Origin: SZUA-35 sp965530755 | GTDB lineage: Bacteria > Actinomycetota > Acidimicrobiia > Acidimicrobiales > SZUA-35 | Direction: 5' to 3' | DNA: 64,000 bases | Assembly (NCBI GenBank): GCA_965530755.1 | Contig: CBESNA010000013.1 | Span: 25,060 to 89,059, forward strand | Shown: positions 41,821-50,461 of the stretch, piece after piece | How the letters are laid out: the number at the start of each line of letters is the position of its first letter | Numbering within the stretch: the first letter of the stretch is position 1 | The notes under the pieces: model-generated | Told to the model about the DNA's origin: nothing | Database searches by the model: none | What the model saw: only the letters and a program-made list of their open reading frames with translations | Made by a program: the position numbers and the translations under genes

Positions 41821-43542
41821 ATGGTTGCCAAGAGCAACGCCAAGATCGCCCGCGCCGTCGACGAAGAGCGCGAGATCGTCAACGCCACGGTCGACGCCGT
41901 CACGTCTGCCCTCCCCGTCGGCCTCACACCGCTGCAGATGGGCGCCGCCGCGGGACGTCTCGTCGGCGCTGCTGCCCGCCAGCCCCTCACGACCCTGCGT
42001 CGTTCCGCCGCATTGGGAGCCGAGTACGTGAAGGTCGCAGCGGGAACGAGCGACATCACCCCCGAGCGCAAGGATCGACGCTTCGGCGACGAAGCGTTCG
42101 AGAAGCACCCGCTCTACAAGCGTCTGGCTCAAGCGCACCTCGCGGGAGAGCGGGCTGTCGAAACCTTCCTGAACGAGCTCGACCTCGACGACAAGAGCCG
42201 GCTTCGTGCCGAGTTCGTCGCCAACCTCGTCACCAGCACGACGGCCCCGACCAACACCCTCGCCGGCAACCCGGCCGCACTGCGCGAACTTCGGGCGACG
42301 AAAGGCCGGAGCATCGTCGACGGTGCACGCCACGCACTGCACGACGCCAGACACAACGGCGGCCTCCCGTCGATGGTCGACACTCGCCCGTTCGTTCCCG
42401 GCGAGACCGTTGCCGCAACACCCGGGGCCGTGGTGTTCTCGAACCCGGTGCTGGAGCTCATCCAGTACACGCCAACCACCAAGAAGGTGGCCGAGCGGCC
42501 GGTCTTCATCATCCCGCCGCAGATCAACAAGTACTACATCCTCGACCTGGCGCCGCAGCGGAGCCTGATCGAACACCTCGTCGCCAATGGCCAGCAGGTG
42601 TTCGCCATCAGCTTCCGCAACCCGACCGCCGAGCATCGGGACTGGGGCCTCGACACCTATGTGGCCGCCATCCTCGAAGCAGCCGATGCGGCAATCGAGA
42701 TCAGCGGTTCGCCCGATCTGAACTTGCTGGGCGTATGCGCCGGCGGCATCACGATGGCGGCGATGCTCGGCCATCTCGAAGCAAACGACGACACTCGGAT
42801 CCACTCGGCGACGTTCCTCGTCACCATCCTCGACTGGGAAGTCCCTTCGACCTTGGGCACGTTCATCTCACGTCCAGTGGTCAACGCCGGTCGGCGGCGG
42901 AGTCAGTCCAAGGGCGTGCTCGATGGCGGCGACCTCGGCCGCGTCTTCGCCTGGCTCCGGCCGAACGACCTGATCTGGAACTACTGGGTCAACAACTACC
43001 TCATGGGCAAGAATCCGGCCGCGTTCGACGTGCTCAGCTGGAACGTCGACTCGACCAACGTGCCGGCCTCGCTGCACAGCGACTTCCTCGAGATCGCTGT
43101 GGGGAACACGCTCGCCCATCCCGGGCAAACCCTCTGCATGGACACGCCAGTCGACCTCTCGAAGGTGACGGTCGATGCCTACGTGGTCGGAGCGGTGACC
43201 GACCACATCACGCCGTGGCGTGGCTGCTATCCGACGGTCAATCTCCTCGGAGGCAACGCCGAATTCGTCCTGTCCTCGCAAGGGCACATCCAGGCGCTGG
43301 TCAATCCGTCCGGCAACCCCAAGGGCACCTATCACACCAACGACGACGCGGTCACCGGCTCGGCCGAGCTGACCGCAGACGAATGGCTCGACGGCGCTGA
43401 GCAACATCAGGGCAGCTGGTGGGACCACTGGATCGGGTGGCTCGGCAAGCGAGGCGGCGCCAAGATCGCGGCACCGAAGGCACTCGGAAGTGAGCAATTC
43501 CCGGCCGGCCAAGCCGCACCCGGCTCCTACATCCACGACTGA
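41821..43542 (+). CDS. phaC: Poly(3-hydroxyalkanoate) synthase PhaC
   Basis: A 573-residue class I/II-like PHA synthase. The catalytic triad is visible: Cys306 in the lipase-like box GVCAGG, Asp461 in AVTDHITPW and His489 in SSQGHIQALVNP. It polymerises (R)-3-hydroxyacyl-CoA into storage granules. GAGGAA precedes ATG 41821. The N-terminal 120 residues are a helical region. Neighbours are a divergent TetR and a PhaZ-type depolymerase 72 bp downstream. Confidence 0.92.
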   Translation: MVAKSNAKIARAVDEEREIVNATVDAVTSALPVGLTPLQMGAAAGRLVGAAARQPLTTLRRSAALGAEYVKVAAGTSDITPERKDRRFGDEAFEKHPLYKRLAQAHLAGERAVETFLNELDLDDKSRLRAEFVANLVTSTTAPTNTLAGNPAALRELRATKGRSIVDGARHALHDARHNGGLPSMVDTRPFVPGETVAATPGAVVFSNPVLELIQYTPTTKKVAERPVFIIPPQINKYYILDLAPQRSLIEHLVANGQQVFAISFRNPTAEHRDWGLDTYVAAILEAADAAIEISGSPDLNLLGVCAGGITMAAMLGHLEANDDTRIHSATFLVTILDWEVPSTLGTFISRPVVNAGRRRSQSKGVLDGGDLGRVFAWLRPNDLIWNYWVNNYLMGKNPAAFDVLSWNVDSTNVPASLHSDFLEIAVGNTLAHPGQTLCMDTPVDLSKVTVDAYVVGAVTDHITPWRGCYPTVNLLGGNAEFVLSSQGHIQALVNPSGNPKGTYHTNDDAVTGSAELTADEWLDGAEQHQGSWWDHWIGWLGKRGGAKIAAPKALGSEQFPAGQAAPGSYIHD

Positions 43543-43614
43543 TCGGGTGCCGCTCGACCGAAGTCACAGGCTCGCTGATTCTCTGGCGACCCCACTGAAT
43601 GCTCTACTGACACG

Positions 43615-44472
43615 ATGAACGAACACGGCACGCGGTCGACCTACGTGTCGATCGGTCGTCAGCGCCTTCGGGTGATGGTCGAGAACCCAGGCGCCGGCCG
43701 ACCCCTTCTGTTGATCAACGGGATCGGCGCCACTGGCGATCTTTTCGAACCCCTTCGGGTGTTTCTCGGTGATCGCGAGACCATCGCGTTCGACGCACCC
43801 GGCGTCGGTGGGAGTCCGGCTCCGATGTATCCACCGACGATGCGCGGCATCGCCAGACTCGTGGCCGGACTCATCCACGAGCTCGGCCACGACCAGGTCG
43901 ATGTGCTCGGGCTGTCCTGGGGCGGTGCGCTGGCCCAGGAGTTGGCGCGCCGACATCCCGACCGCGTGCGGCGGCTGATCCTGTCGGCCACGATGCCGGG
44001 CTGGACTTCCCTACCCGGACGTCCCGCTGCGATGTCGATCCTCATGTCGCCTGCCCGCTACTACTCGACCGACTACCTGCGTCGCGTCGCCCCGACGCTC
44101 TACGGCGGCATCATCCGCGACCGCCCCCGGCTCTTGGCCGAGCACGCCAAGCTGCGAGAGGCAAGACCCCCGACGACCGTGGGATACCTGTGGCAGCTCA
44201 GCGCCCTTCGCCGGTGGACGAGCCTTCCTTGGCTGCATCGACTTCGGCAACGGACCCTGGTGCTGGCCGGCGACGACGACCCCATCATCCCGCTGGCCAA
44301 TGCGCGCATCATCGCCAGCCGGATTCCGGACGGACGGCTCCACGTGGTGAAGGGTGGCGGCCACCTCTTCCTCTTCACCCGGGCAGATGAGATGGCCACG
44401 ATCATCACCGATTTCCTCGCCACCGGTGCAGACGAAGCCCGGCGGCACCTTGAGGCCCCGCTCGCTCACTGA
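43615..44472 (+). CDS. phaZ: Intracellular PHA depolymerase PhaZ-like hydrolase
   Basis: A 285-residue alpha/beta hydrolase strongly resembling the intracellular medium-chain PHA depolymerase of pseudomonads: LLLINGIGATGDLFEPL, IAFDAPGVGGSPAP, LGLSWGGALAQELA (Ser101), RVAPTLYGG, TLVLAGDDDPIIPL and HLFLFTRADEM. It would mobilise polymer laid down by the adjacent synthase, reproducing the phaC-phaZ order of pseudomonads. It lacks a signal peptide. Confidence 0.87.
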   Translation: MNEHGTRSTYVSIGRQRLRVMVENPGAGRPLLLINGIGATGDLFEPLRVFLGDRETIAFDAPGVGGSPAPMYPPTMRGIARLVAGLIHELGHDQVDVLGLSWGGALAQELARRHPDRVRRLILSATMPGWTSLPGRPAAMSILMSPARYYSTDYLRRVAPTLYGGIIRDRPRLLAEHAKLREARPPTTVGYLWQLSALRRWTSLPWLHRLRQRTLVLAGDDDPIIPLANARIIASRIPDGRLHVVKGGGHLFLFTRADEMATIITDFLATGADEARRHLEAPLAH

Positions 44473-44529
44473 GCCGGGCTTCGGTATCGCTGGGCCCCAC
44501 ATTGCTGGCCGGTTTGGGGCTGCCCATCT

Positions 44530-44547
44530 CTGGCCGCAAACGGCCAG
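44530..44547 (+). terminator. Hairpin downstream of phaZ
   Basis: CTGGCCG (44530-44536), loop CAAA, CGGCCAG (44541-44547): perfect 7-bp stem 58 bp past the phaZ stop. No U tract. Confidence 0.5.
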
Positions 44548-44659
44548 GTGATCGACCGGTCGGTGACCTGGACCGCCGCATGGTCGTGGCGCATGCTCAC
44601 TCCATCGACCGATGCTCGGTCGACCGAGGCATGCGCCTCACCACGAGAAAGCAAACTTC

Positions 44660-45253
44660 ATGGCCTCTTCGATCATGAGCATCGGACACATGCCGCGACG
44701 CCGACCGTCGCTCGATGCAGTGTCCACGGTCGAACGAGCCGTCGCCGCCGGTTTGATGGTCACCTTGGCCGTCTCGGCTGCACTCGTGTTCATCGACGGC
44801 GGTTCGTCGAACGATGCGGCGCAGATCAACGTCCTGGCCGCCACACCCGTGGTGGCCGATCAGGCCCCAGCCCAAGCCGCCGAGGGTTCCACGTTCGTAG
44901 AGTCCGGCGACACCGCCACGGCAGGCGGAGCGGTTCAGACGAGCGGCGCCGACGATGCGATCGCCGGCGAAACGAATTCGGTCGAAGCAGGCGCCTTGCT
45001 CGGTGGTTTCGAGCTCGCCGCAGGTGACATCCAAGGCCTCTACGTCACGGTCGGCTTCGAGCCGGTCAACATGCGCGTCGAACCCGGCGTGACCTCGAGC
45101 ATCGTCGGCCAGATCGATCCCGGTGACGCTGCCATGGCGCTGTCGTCAGGACGGATCGCCACCGATGGCACGGACGAGTGGATCGAAGTCGAGTATCTCG
45201 GTTTGACCGGCTGGGTCCGGTCTGACCTCCTTCAGCCGGCCGACGCCAACTGA
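44660..45253 (+). CDS. Membrane-anchored SH3-domain protein
   Basis: A 197-residue protein with one N-terminal transmembrane helix (about 28-48, AVAAGLMVTLAVSAALVFI), a disordered extracytoplasmic linker and a C-terminal bacterial SH3 domain (VNMRVEPGVTSSIVGQIDPG; EWIEVEYLGLTGWVRSDLL). SH3b domains bind cell-wall peptides, so a wall-associated role is likely. The ribosome binding site is weak. The last gene before a convergent small ORF. Confidence 0.78.
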   Translation: MASSIMSIGHMPRRRPSLDAVSTVERAVAAGLMVTLAVSAALVFIDGGSSNDAAQINVLAATPVVADQAPAQAAEGSTFVESGDTATAGGAVQTSGADDAIAGETNSVEAGALLGGFELAAGDIQGLYVTVGFEPVNMRVEPGVTSSIVGQIDPGDAAMALSSGRIATDGTDEWIEVEYLGLTGWVRSDLLQPADAN

Positions 45254-45256
45254 GCC

Positions 45257-45415
45257 TCAGTCGACCAGCTCGCCGTAGAGCGGGCAATCATCATTGTCAC
45301 AGGCGAAGCCGGTCTCGAAGGCGTCGGCCGCCAGCGTCGTGACACCGCACGCGGAACAGATGGGCGCACGCTCGACGTCGATGGCGTCGTCGTCACCCAT
45401 CGGTTCGCTGTTCAT
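45257..45415 (-). CDS. Small zinc-ribbon protein (52 aa)
   Basis: A short ORF starting at the base after the MarR stop codon (TGA-ATG, no gap). It encodes 52 residues with CSAC (Cys20, Cys23) and CDNDDC (Cys39, Cys44), a treble or ribbon zinc site, and acidic flanks (GDDDAID). Translational coupling to the MarR gene and the cysteine pattern support it being real. It ends 3 bp past the convergent SH3 gene. Function unknown. Confidence 0.7.
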   Translation of the reverse strand: MNSEPMGDDDAIDVERAPICSACGVTTLAADAFETGFACDNDDCPLYGELVD

Positions 45416-45841
45416 TCAGGCCGCTGCAATGTCGCGGAGAATGGCCAAAGTTCGCTCGTGGCGAGGCGAGGTCAAGGCCTCCAGCGCCGTGATACCGGCC
45501 ACGGTGTCGTCCACAACACCGTCGGCGTCGACCACGAGCTCGAGACCGGCCGCCGTCAGCTTGGCCAACGACTTGCGGGCGTCTCGTTCGTCCTTGATCG
45601 TTTCGACGACACCCATCTTCTCCATGGGTTTCAACGCCCGCGTGACGCCAGACGGGGAGAGCCCGACCATTCTGGCCAGATCGACCCGGGTCGAGGCGGC
45701 TCCCGGCTGGGTTCGGAGCGCTGACAACATCTGATACTCACTGAGTGAGATGCCTTTGATGTTTGCCAGCGACGTGTCGAGGTGGCGGCTCAATCGGGAG
45801 GCAGCCGCAAGGAGGTCGTGCACGGCATCGGTCCGGTTCAT
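45416..45841 (-). CDS. MarR-family transcriptional regulator
   Basis: A 141-residue winged-HTH regulator: dimerisation helix (VHDLLAAASRLSRHLDTSLA), recognition region VDLARMVGLSPSGVTRALKP and wing VVETIKDERDARKSLAKLT. Start ATG 45841 is assumed; in-frame starts at 45856 and 45862 also exist. The region upstream contains TGCATGATGCA, a small dyad that may be its operator and would also cover the divergent aldehyde dehydrogenase gene. Confidence 0.88.
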   Translation of the reverse strand: MNRTDAVHDLLAAASRLSRHLDTSLANIKGISLSEYQMLSALRTQPGAASTRVDLARMVGLSPSGVTRALKPMEKMGVVETIKDERDARKSLAKLTAAGLELVVDADGVVDDTVAGITALEALTSPRHERTLAILRDIAAA

Positions 45842-45991
45842 TCGTGCATGATGCATGATCACTCACGTATGTGTCAAGCGAAAATCGCTGGACGCGAGGC
45901 GGCGCCGTCGACCGTGGTGTGCGAGGCTGGGCAACTTGCCGCAGAGCAGCGGCATGCGCTCGTCAGCGCACCAGACGTCATGGAGTCATGC

Positions 45992-47425
45992 ATGGAGCAC
46001 GCACGCCAGTTCTACATCAACGGGGAATGGGTCGACCCTGTCTCCACCGCCACGATCGACGTGGTCAACCCCGCCACCGAGGAAGTGTTCGAGACGATCG
46101 CGGCCGGTAGCCACGAAGACGTCGATGCAGCGGTTGCCGCAGCCAAGGCTGCGTTCCCCGCGTTCTCCCAGACCACCAAAGAGGAGCGCATCGCCCTGCT
46201 CGAGAAGATCATCGAGGTCTACAAGACGCGCATCGGCGACATCGCCACTGCCATCACATCGGAGATGGGCGCTCCGAGCGGGCTGGCGAATGCAGCACAG
46301 GCCCCGTCGGGACTCGGCCATTTCATGTCGACACTCAAGGCCCTCAAGGGATTCGAGTTCGAGGAAGTGCTCGGCACCACCACCGTGGTGAACGAACCGA
46401 TCGGCGTGTGCGCCTTCATCACACCGTGGAACTGGCCGGTGAATCAGATCGCAGCCAAGGTGGCTCCGGCGATCGCTGCCGGTTGCACGATGGTGCTCAA
46501 GCCGTCCGAGGTGGCGCCGCTCAACGCGTTGGTCTTCACCGAGGTGTTGCACGAGGCCGGCGTCCCCGCCGGTGTGTTCAACCTCGTGAACGGCAACGGC
46601 CTCGACGTTGGCGTTCCGCTGACGTCGCACCCAGACGTCGACATGGTGTCGTTCACCGGTTCGACCCGGGCCGGTATCGATGTGGCCACGAACGCAGCAC
46701 CGACGGTGAAGCGCGTGGCCCAGGAGCTCGGCGGCAAGTCGGCGAACATCATCCTCGATGACGTCGACGTGCCTGCCACCGTTGGTCGCGACATGTTCGG
46801 CATGTGTATGAACACAGGCCAGTCCTGCAACGCAGGCAGCCGGATGCTGGTGCCGAACGCGATGATGGACGAGGCGCTCGCAGTCGCGAAGGCCACGGCC
46901 GAGTCGATCCCGGTCGGCGATCCGACCGCTGACGGCATCGCGGTTGGTCCCGTTGTCTCCGAGGCGCAGTTCCTGAAGATCCAGGCGCTGATCCAGAAGG
47001 GCATCGAGGAGGGGGCCACGTTGGTCACCGGCGGTGTCGGACGTCCCGAGGGGCTCGAGACCGGCTACTACGTCAAGCCCACCGTGTTCGGCAATGTCAC
47101 CAACGACATGACGATCGCCCGGGAGGAGATCTTCGGGCCGGTCATCACGATCCTCGGATACGACACGGAGGACGAAGCCGTCGAGATCGCCAACGACACG
47201 CCGTACGGCTTGTCCGGCTACGTGTCGTCCGGTGATCCGGAGCGGGCTCGGGCCGTTGCTCGCAAGCTCCGGACCGGCATGGTCCACCTGAACGGAGCAC
47301 CGCTCGACAACAAGGCGCCGTTCGGCGGCTACAAGCAGTCCGGCAACGGACGCGAGTTCGGCACCCACGGCTTGAAGGAGTTCTTGGAGGTCAAGTCGAT
47401 CTTCGGCGACAACCCCAAGCCCTGA
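45992..47425 (+). CDS. NAD(P)-dependent aldehyde dehydrogenase
   Basis: A 477-residue aldehyde dehydrogenase: TPWNWPVNQI and KPSEVAPLNA (cofactor), GSTRAGIDVATNAAPTVKRV, catalytic Glu in QELGGKSAN and catalytic Cys in NTGQSCNAGSR. It oxidises an aldehyde to the acid; substrate unknown. ATG 45992 has GGAG 6 bp upstream; ATG 45980 is an alternative. Divergent from the MarR gene, a plausible regulator. Followed by a palindromic terminator element. Confidence 0.92.
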   Translation: MEHARQFYINGEWVDPVSTATIDVVNPATEEVFETIAAGSHEDVDAAVAAAKAAFPAFSQTTKEERIALLEKIIEVYKTRIGDIATAITSEMGAPSGLANAAQAPSGLGHFMSTLKALKGFEFEEVLGTTTVVNEPIGVCAFITPWNWPVNQIAAKVAPAIAAGCTMVLKPSEVAPLNALVFTEVLHEAGVPAGVFNLVNGNGLDVGVPLTSHPDVDMVSFTGSTRAGIDVATNAAPTVKRVAQELGGKSANIILDDVDVPATVGRDMFGMCMNTGQSCNAGSRMLVPNAMMDEALAVAKATAESIPVGDPTADGIAVGPVVSEAQFLKIQALIQKGIEEGATLVTGGVGRPEGLETGYYVKPTVFGNVTNDMTIAREEIFGPVITILGYDTEDEAVEIANDTPYGLSGYVSSGDPERARAVARKLRTGMVHLNGAPLDNKAPFGGYKQSGNGREFGTHGLKEFLEVKSIFGDNPKP

Positions 47426-47458
47426 AACACCAGCCCCTGAGACACGGCCACTGAAACA

Positions 47459-47511
47459 CCAAACCCGAGGTTTGAGCCCCACAAAAGCGGGGTCCCGAAC
47501 CTCGGGTTTGG
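47459..47511. repeat. Palindromic terminator-like element, copy 1
   Basis: Arms CCAAACCCGAGGTT (47459-47472) and AACCTCGGGTTTGG (47498-47511) pair perfectly over 14 bp, with a second inner CCCC/GGGG stem. It lies between the converging aldehyde dehydrogenase and acidic membrane-protein genes and is followed by GCTGTTTTG. A closely similar element, in the opposite orientation, is at 50103-50153. Directly downstream (about 47519-47555) the 17-nt sequence TGTCGTTCGCTACGACG occurs twice. Confidence 0.87.
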
Positions 47512-47569
47512 CTGTTTTGTCGTTCGCTACGACGAGTGTCGTTCGCTACGACGCATCGGTGCGGCGGGA

Positions 47570-47869
47570 TCAGCCGGCGTCGGCTTCGGCGTCAGCCTCG
47601 TCCACGTCAACGGAACCGGGATCAACGTCAACAGAACCGGGGTCAATGTCAACGTCGGGAGCGTCGACATCGGCGTCGGCGGCGGGTGCTTCGATGTCCA
47701 CGTCGCCAGAGTCGACGTCGACGTCAGCATCGCCACCCAGCAGGAAGAAGGCGGCGACGATCAGCGCGGCGACTGCGGCCGCTGCCATTGCGATCATGCC
47801 GCCATTCCCACTGTCGCGGGTTCGATCGTAGTTGCGGCTTTCCATCTCTCGGTCCATGTCGATTGCCAT
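47570..47869 (-). CDS. Small membrane protein with Asp-rich repeat tail
   Basis: A 99-residue protein: charged N-terminus (MAIDMDREMESRNYDR), one transmembrane helix (MIAMAAAAVAALIVAAFFLL) and a tail in which Asp alternates with Val or other residues, including the repeat VDVDPGS. Ribosome binding site AAAGG before ATG 47869. Alternating Asp-Val sequences could bind divalent cations or form a beta-like strand outside the membrane; no family recognised. Confidence 0.65.
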   Translation of the reverse strand: MAIDMDREMESRNYDRTRDSGNGGMIAMAAAAVAALIVAAFFLLGGDADVDVDSGDVDIEAPAADADVDAPDVDIDPGSVDVDPGSVDVDEADAEADAG

Positions 47870-48004
47870 GATGAATCTGCCTTTCGATTGGTGGGCTTTC
47901 GCCTCTCGGAAGAACGTCCATGCCCGATCCCGGACGGCGCCAAACATCCGACGGCAAGATCAGCTGTCGGGGGCAAGCACCGATGGATGCCAAGCGACGA
48001 CCAC

Positions 48005-48010
48005 TACCGT
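48005..48010 (+). promoter_or_regulatory. Leaderless -10 box
   Basis: TACCGT, the same hexamer as at 22014, lies 7 nt before GTG 48018 of the SulP gene. Confidence 0.6.
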
Positions 48011-48017
48011 CATCGGC

Positions 48018-49685
48018 GTGACGGCGCCGGCTCGTTCGCTTCCCGAAATCGTCCGTCGTGGCGAGTACGCGCCCGAGTGGTGGCGAGCAGACTCGATTGC
48101 CGGGCTCACGGTCGCCGCGATGCTCGTGCCTCAGGCGATGGCGTACGCCGAGCTCGGCGGGCTTCCGCCGTCTGCTGGGTTCCGCGCTGCGCTGGTGGCC
48201 TTGCCCATCTACGCGCTGCTCGGAACCAGCCGTCATCTCGGCGTGGGCCCCGAGCCGGGCACGGCTGTCCTGGCCGCCCTCACCGTGATGCCCTTGGCCG
48301 GCGGCGATCCGGACCGTTACCTGGCGCTGATGGCGGCCATGGCCGGCATCGTCGGCCTCTTCTCACTTCTGGCTGGTGTGCTGCGTCTCGGGTTCATCGC
48401 CGAACTCCTGTCGAAACCGGTTCTCATCGGCTACATCACGGGCGTGGGCCTGACCTTGCTGTCGAGCCAGCTCGCAGGGCTCCTTGGTGTCGACGTGACC
48501 GCCGGCGATTTCTTCCCCCGCTTCTGGCAGCTCGTCACGCGACTCGGCTCGATCGACACGGCAACGGCGGCTGTCGGCATCGGGACCCTTCTCGTGATCC
48601 TCGGTCTGCGGCGTACGCAGCCGACCGCACCGGGAGCGTTGATCGGTCTCGTCCTGGCCACGGTCGCCACGTCCGGCTTCGATCTGCAGACGGGAACGGT
48701 CGGCGAGATCGAGGCCGCGCTGCCGTCGTTCGCGCTTCCCGGCGTCGGCGCGAGCGATCTGGTGTCGTTGCTCGGCCCGTCCGCCGGCCTGCTGCTCATT
48801 GCCTACACAGACAACATCCTGACTGCTCGATCGATCGCGACGAAGCAGGGCTACCGAATCGATCCGAACCGGGAGCTCGTCGCGCTCGGTGCGATGAACG
48901 CTGTCGGGGCGCTGGGCGGCGGGTTCCCCATGTCGTCGAGCGCATCGCGGTCGATCGTGCCGGCGACCCTCGGCAGTCGAACCCAGATGTCGTCCCTCGT
49001 GTCGTTCGTCGCCGTGATCGCGGTGCTGGTGGCGGGGAGATCGTTGCTGGCCGAGATCCCTCAGGCCGCGTTGGCTGCGGTCGTTGTTGCGGCCGCATTC
49101 GCGGTCATCGACATCGCTGGTTTCTCTTCGTTGTGGAGGGTCAGTCGAACCGAGGCAGCCCTGGCCGCTGTGACCTGCCTGGCAATCCTGACGGTCGACC
49201 TGCTCTTCGGCGTGCTGGTGGCACTCGTCCTGTCTGGCCTGGTCATGCTCCAGCGAGTAGCCAGACCACACGACGCGATCCTCGGCCAGGGCGAGGGGCT
49301 CGACGGCTGGATCGATGTGAAGGATCAGCGGGCCCGCCTGGAGCACGGCCTTCTCGTCTACCGATTCGACGCACCGCTCTTCTTCGCCAATGCGGATGAG
49401 TATGCGAAGCGCTTGATCGCGGCGTTCGAGCAGAACCCCGGCGAGGAGACGCACGTCATCCTCGACTTCGAGGGCATCGGCTCACTCGATTCCACCGCAG
49501 CCGAACGACTCGAACAGCTACACGAACAGCTCAGCAGGGACGAGCTGACGATCGCCGTGGCGCGAGCCAACGACGACGTCATCGGCGTGATGAAACGCTC
49601 CGGGTTGATCGACGCGATCGGCAGCGAACACATCTATCCGACGATCAATGCCGCAGTCGCCGACTTCCGACGGCGATCGAGCTGA
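48018..49685 (+). CDS. SulP-family anion transporter with STAS domain
   Basis: A 555-residue transporter. About 12 membrane segments (from DSIAGLTVAAMLVPQAMAYA, the family signature) are followed by a C-terminal STAS domain (about 430-550; LEHGLLVYRFDAPLFFANAD, VILDFEGIGSLDSTA). SulP proteins move sulfate, bicarbonate or other anions across the cytoplasmic membrane; the substrate is unclear. GTG 48018 is chosen because of the TACCGT box and because it starts just before the first helix. Frames open upstream to 47832 lie over the divergent gene. Confidence 0.9.
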   Translation: MTAPARSLPEIVRRGEYAPEWWRADSIAGLTVAAMLVPQAMAYAELGGLPPSAGFRAALVALPIYALLGTSRHLGVGPEPGTAVLAALTVMPLAGGDPDRYLALMAAMAGIVGLFSLLAGVLRLGFIAELLSKPVLIGYITGVGLTLLSSQLAGLLGVDVTAGDFFPRFWQLVTRLGSIDTATAAVGIGTLLVILGLRRTQPTAPGALIGLVLATVATSGFDLQTGTVGEIEAALPSFALPGVGASDLVSLLGPSAGLLLIAYTDNILTARSIATKQGYRIDPNRELVALGAMNAVGALGGGFPMSSSASRSIVPATLGSRTQMSSLVSFVAVIAVLVAGRSLLAEIPQAALAAVVVAAAFAVIDIAGFSSLWRVSRTEAALAAVTCLAILTVDLLFGVLVALVLSGLVMLQRVARPHDAILGQGEGLDGWIDVKDQRARLEHGLLVYRFDAPLFFANADEYAKRLIAAFEQNPGEETHVILDFEGIGSLDSTAAERLEQLHEQLSRDELTIAVARANDDVIGVMKRSGLIDAIGSEHIYPTINAAVADFRRRSS

Positions 49686-49698
49686 CTGGCGGGTGAGC

Positions 49699-49704
49699 TA
49701 CGGT
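49699..49704 (+). promoter_or_regulatory. Leaderless -10 box
   Basis: TACGGT, then CCGGCC, then ATG 49711; no ribosome binding site. Confidence 0.6.
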
Positions 49705-49710
49705 CCGGCC

Positions 49711-50097
49711 ATGGGCCCGAGCGAGATCGTCAACCAGTTCATCGCCGCCGTCGAACTCCAGGACATCGAAGCAGCGTGTGCGTTGTTGGCGGACGACGTC
49801 CGCTACGAGAACATGCCGATCGACCCCATCGTGGGGCGAGTTTCGGTGGCAGCGACACTCCGTATGTTCCTCGAACCGGCGAGTGAGGTCGATTGGCCCG
49901 TGTTGCGCGAGATCGTCGACGGGTCATGGGTGATGAACGAGCGTCTCGACCGGTTCAAGATCGGTGATGGCTGGCTCGAGTTGCCGGTCGCCGGCGTTTT
50001 CGAGGTCGTCGATGGTCTGATCACGCTCTGGCGCGACTACTTCGACATGGGGAGCTATCAAGCGCAGATGGCCGCCCTCACCGCAAGCAGCAGTTGA
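49711..50097 (+). CDS. Limonene-1,2-epoxide hydrolase-like (SnoaL-fold) protein
   Basis: A 128-residue SnoaL-like protein close to limonene-1,2-epoxide hydrolase: MGPSEIVNQFIAAVELQD, YENMPIDPIVGR and the C-terminal FEVVDGLITLWRDYFDM with the Arg and Asp of the catalytic Asp-Arg-Asp relay. It may open an epoxide with water. It starts 25 bp after the SulP gene and has its own leaderless promoter. It is followed by the second palindromic element. Confidence 0.82.
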   Translation: MGPSEIVNQFIAAVELQDIEAACALLADDVRYENMPIDPIVGRVSVAATLRMFLEPASEVDWPVLREIVDGSWVMNERLDRFKIGDGWLELPVAGVFEVVDGLITLWRDYFDMGSYQAQMAALTASSS

Positions 50098-50102
50098 CGC
50101 GA

Positions 50103-50153
50103 CAAACCCGAGGCTGGGACCCCCGATTCTGTGGGGCCCAAACCTCGGGTTTG
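50103..50153. repeat. Palindromic terminator-like element, copy 2
   Basis: Arms CAAACCCGAGG (50103-50113) and CCTCGGGTTTG (50143-50153) pair perfectly, with an inner CCCC/GGGG stem. The reverse complement of copy 1 (47459-47511) aligns along the whole element with only a handful of differences. Again it sits between converging genes. Confidence 0.87.
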
Positions 50154-50182
50154 GTTCGTTCCGGGGTCAATCAGGTCCGGCG

Positions 50183-50461
50183 TCAATCAGTGGTGGCGGT
50201 CTCGTCGGCGGTGGCGGTGTCGTCAGTCGTGACCGAGTCGGTGAGATCGACGCCATCGGCGGTGACCGAGTCGGTGAGATCGACGTCTTCGGTTGACAGC
50301 TTCTCGATCTGACTCTCGACCGTGTTCGTGACCTTGTCGAGCTTGTCGGTGAACTTGCCGCCGGTCCGCTTGTCGATCTGGCTCGTCACCTTGCTCAAAC
50401 CGTCCGTCAGCTTCTGGGGGTTCTTGGTGACAATGCCCTTGAGCTGATTCAGCAGTTTCAT
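50183..50461 (-). CDS. MT0933-like small protein with C-terminal repeats
   Basis: A 92-residue protein. The first 55 residues (NPQKLTDGLSKVTSQIDKRT, GGKFTDKLDKVTNTVESQIE) match the mycobacterial MT0933-like family, annotated as antitoxins in databases. The rest is a Thr/Asp tail with VDLTDSVT twice. AGGAA before ATG 50461. No toxin gene is adjacent, so an antitoxin role is doubtful. Confidence 0.65.
   Translation of the reverse strand: MKLLNQLKGIVTKNPQKLTDGLSKVTSQIDKRTGGKFTDKLDKVTNTVESQIEKLSTEDVDLTDSVTADGVDLTDSVTTDDTATADETATTD

Noticed and set aside
45986..47482. Minus-strand ORF of 498 codons opposite the aldehyde dehydrogenase.
   Set aside because: Low-complexity His/Arg/Gly-rich antisense translation of a clearly recognised enzyme.
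50183..50461. A complete toxin-antitoxin pair around the MT0933-like gene.
   Set aside because: No toxin-like gene is adjacent; the neighbours are a nitroreductase and an epoxide-hydrolase-like protein.
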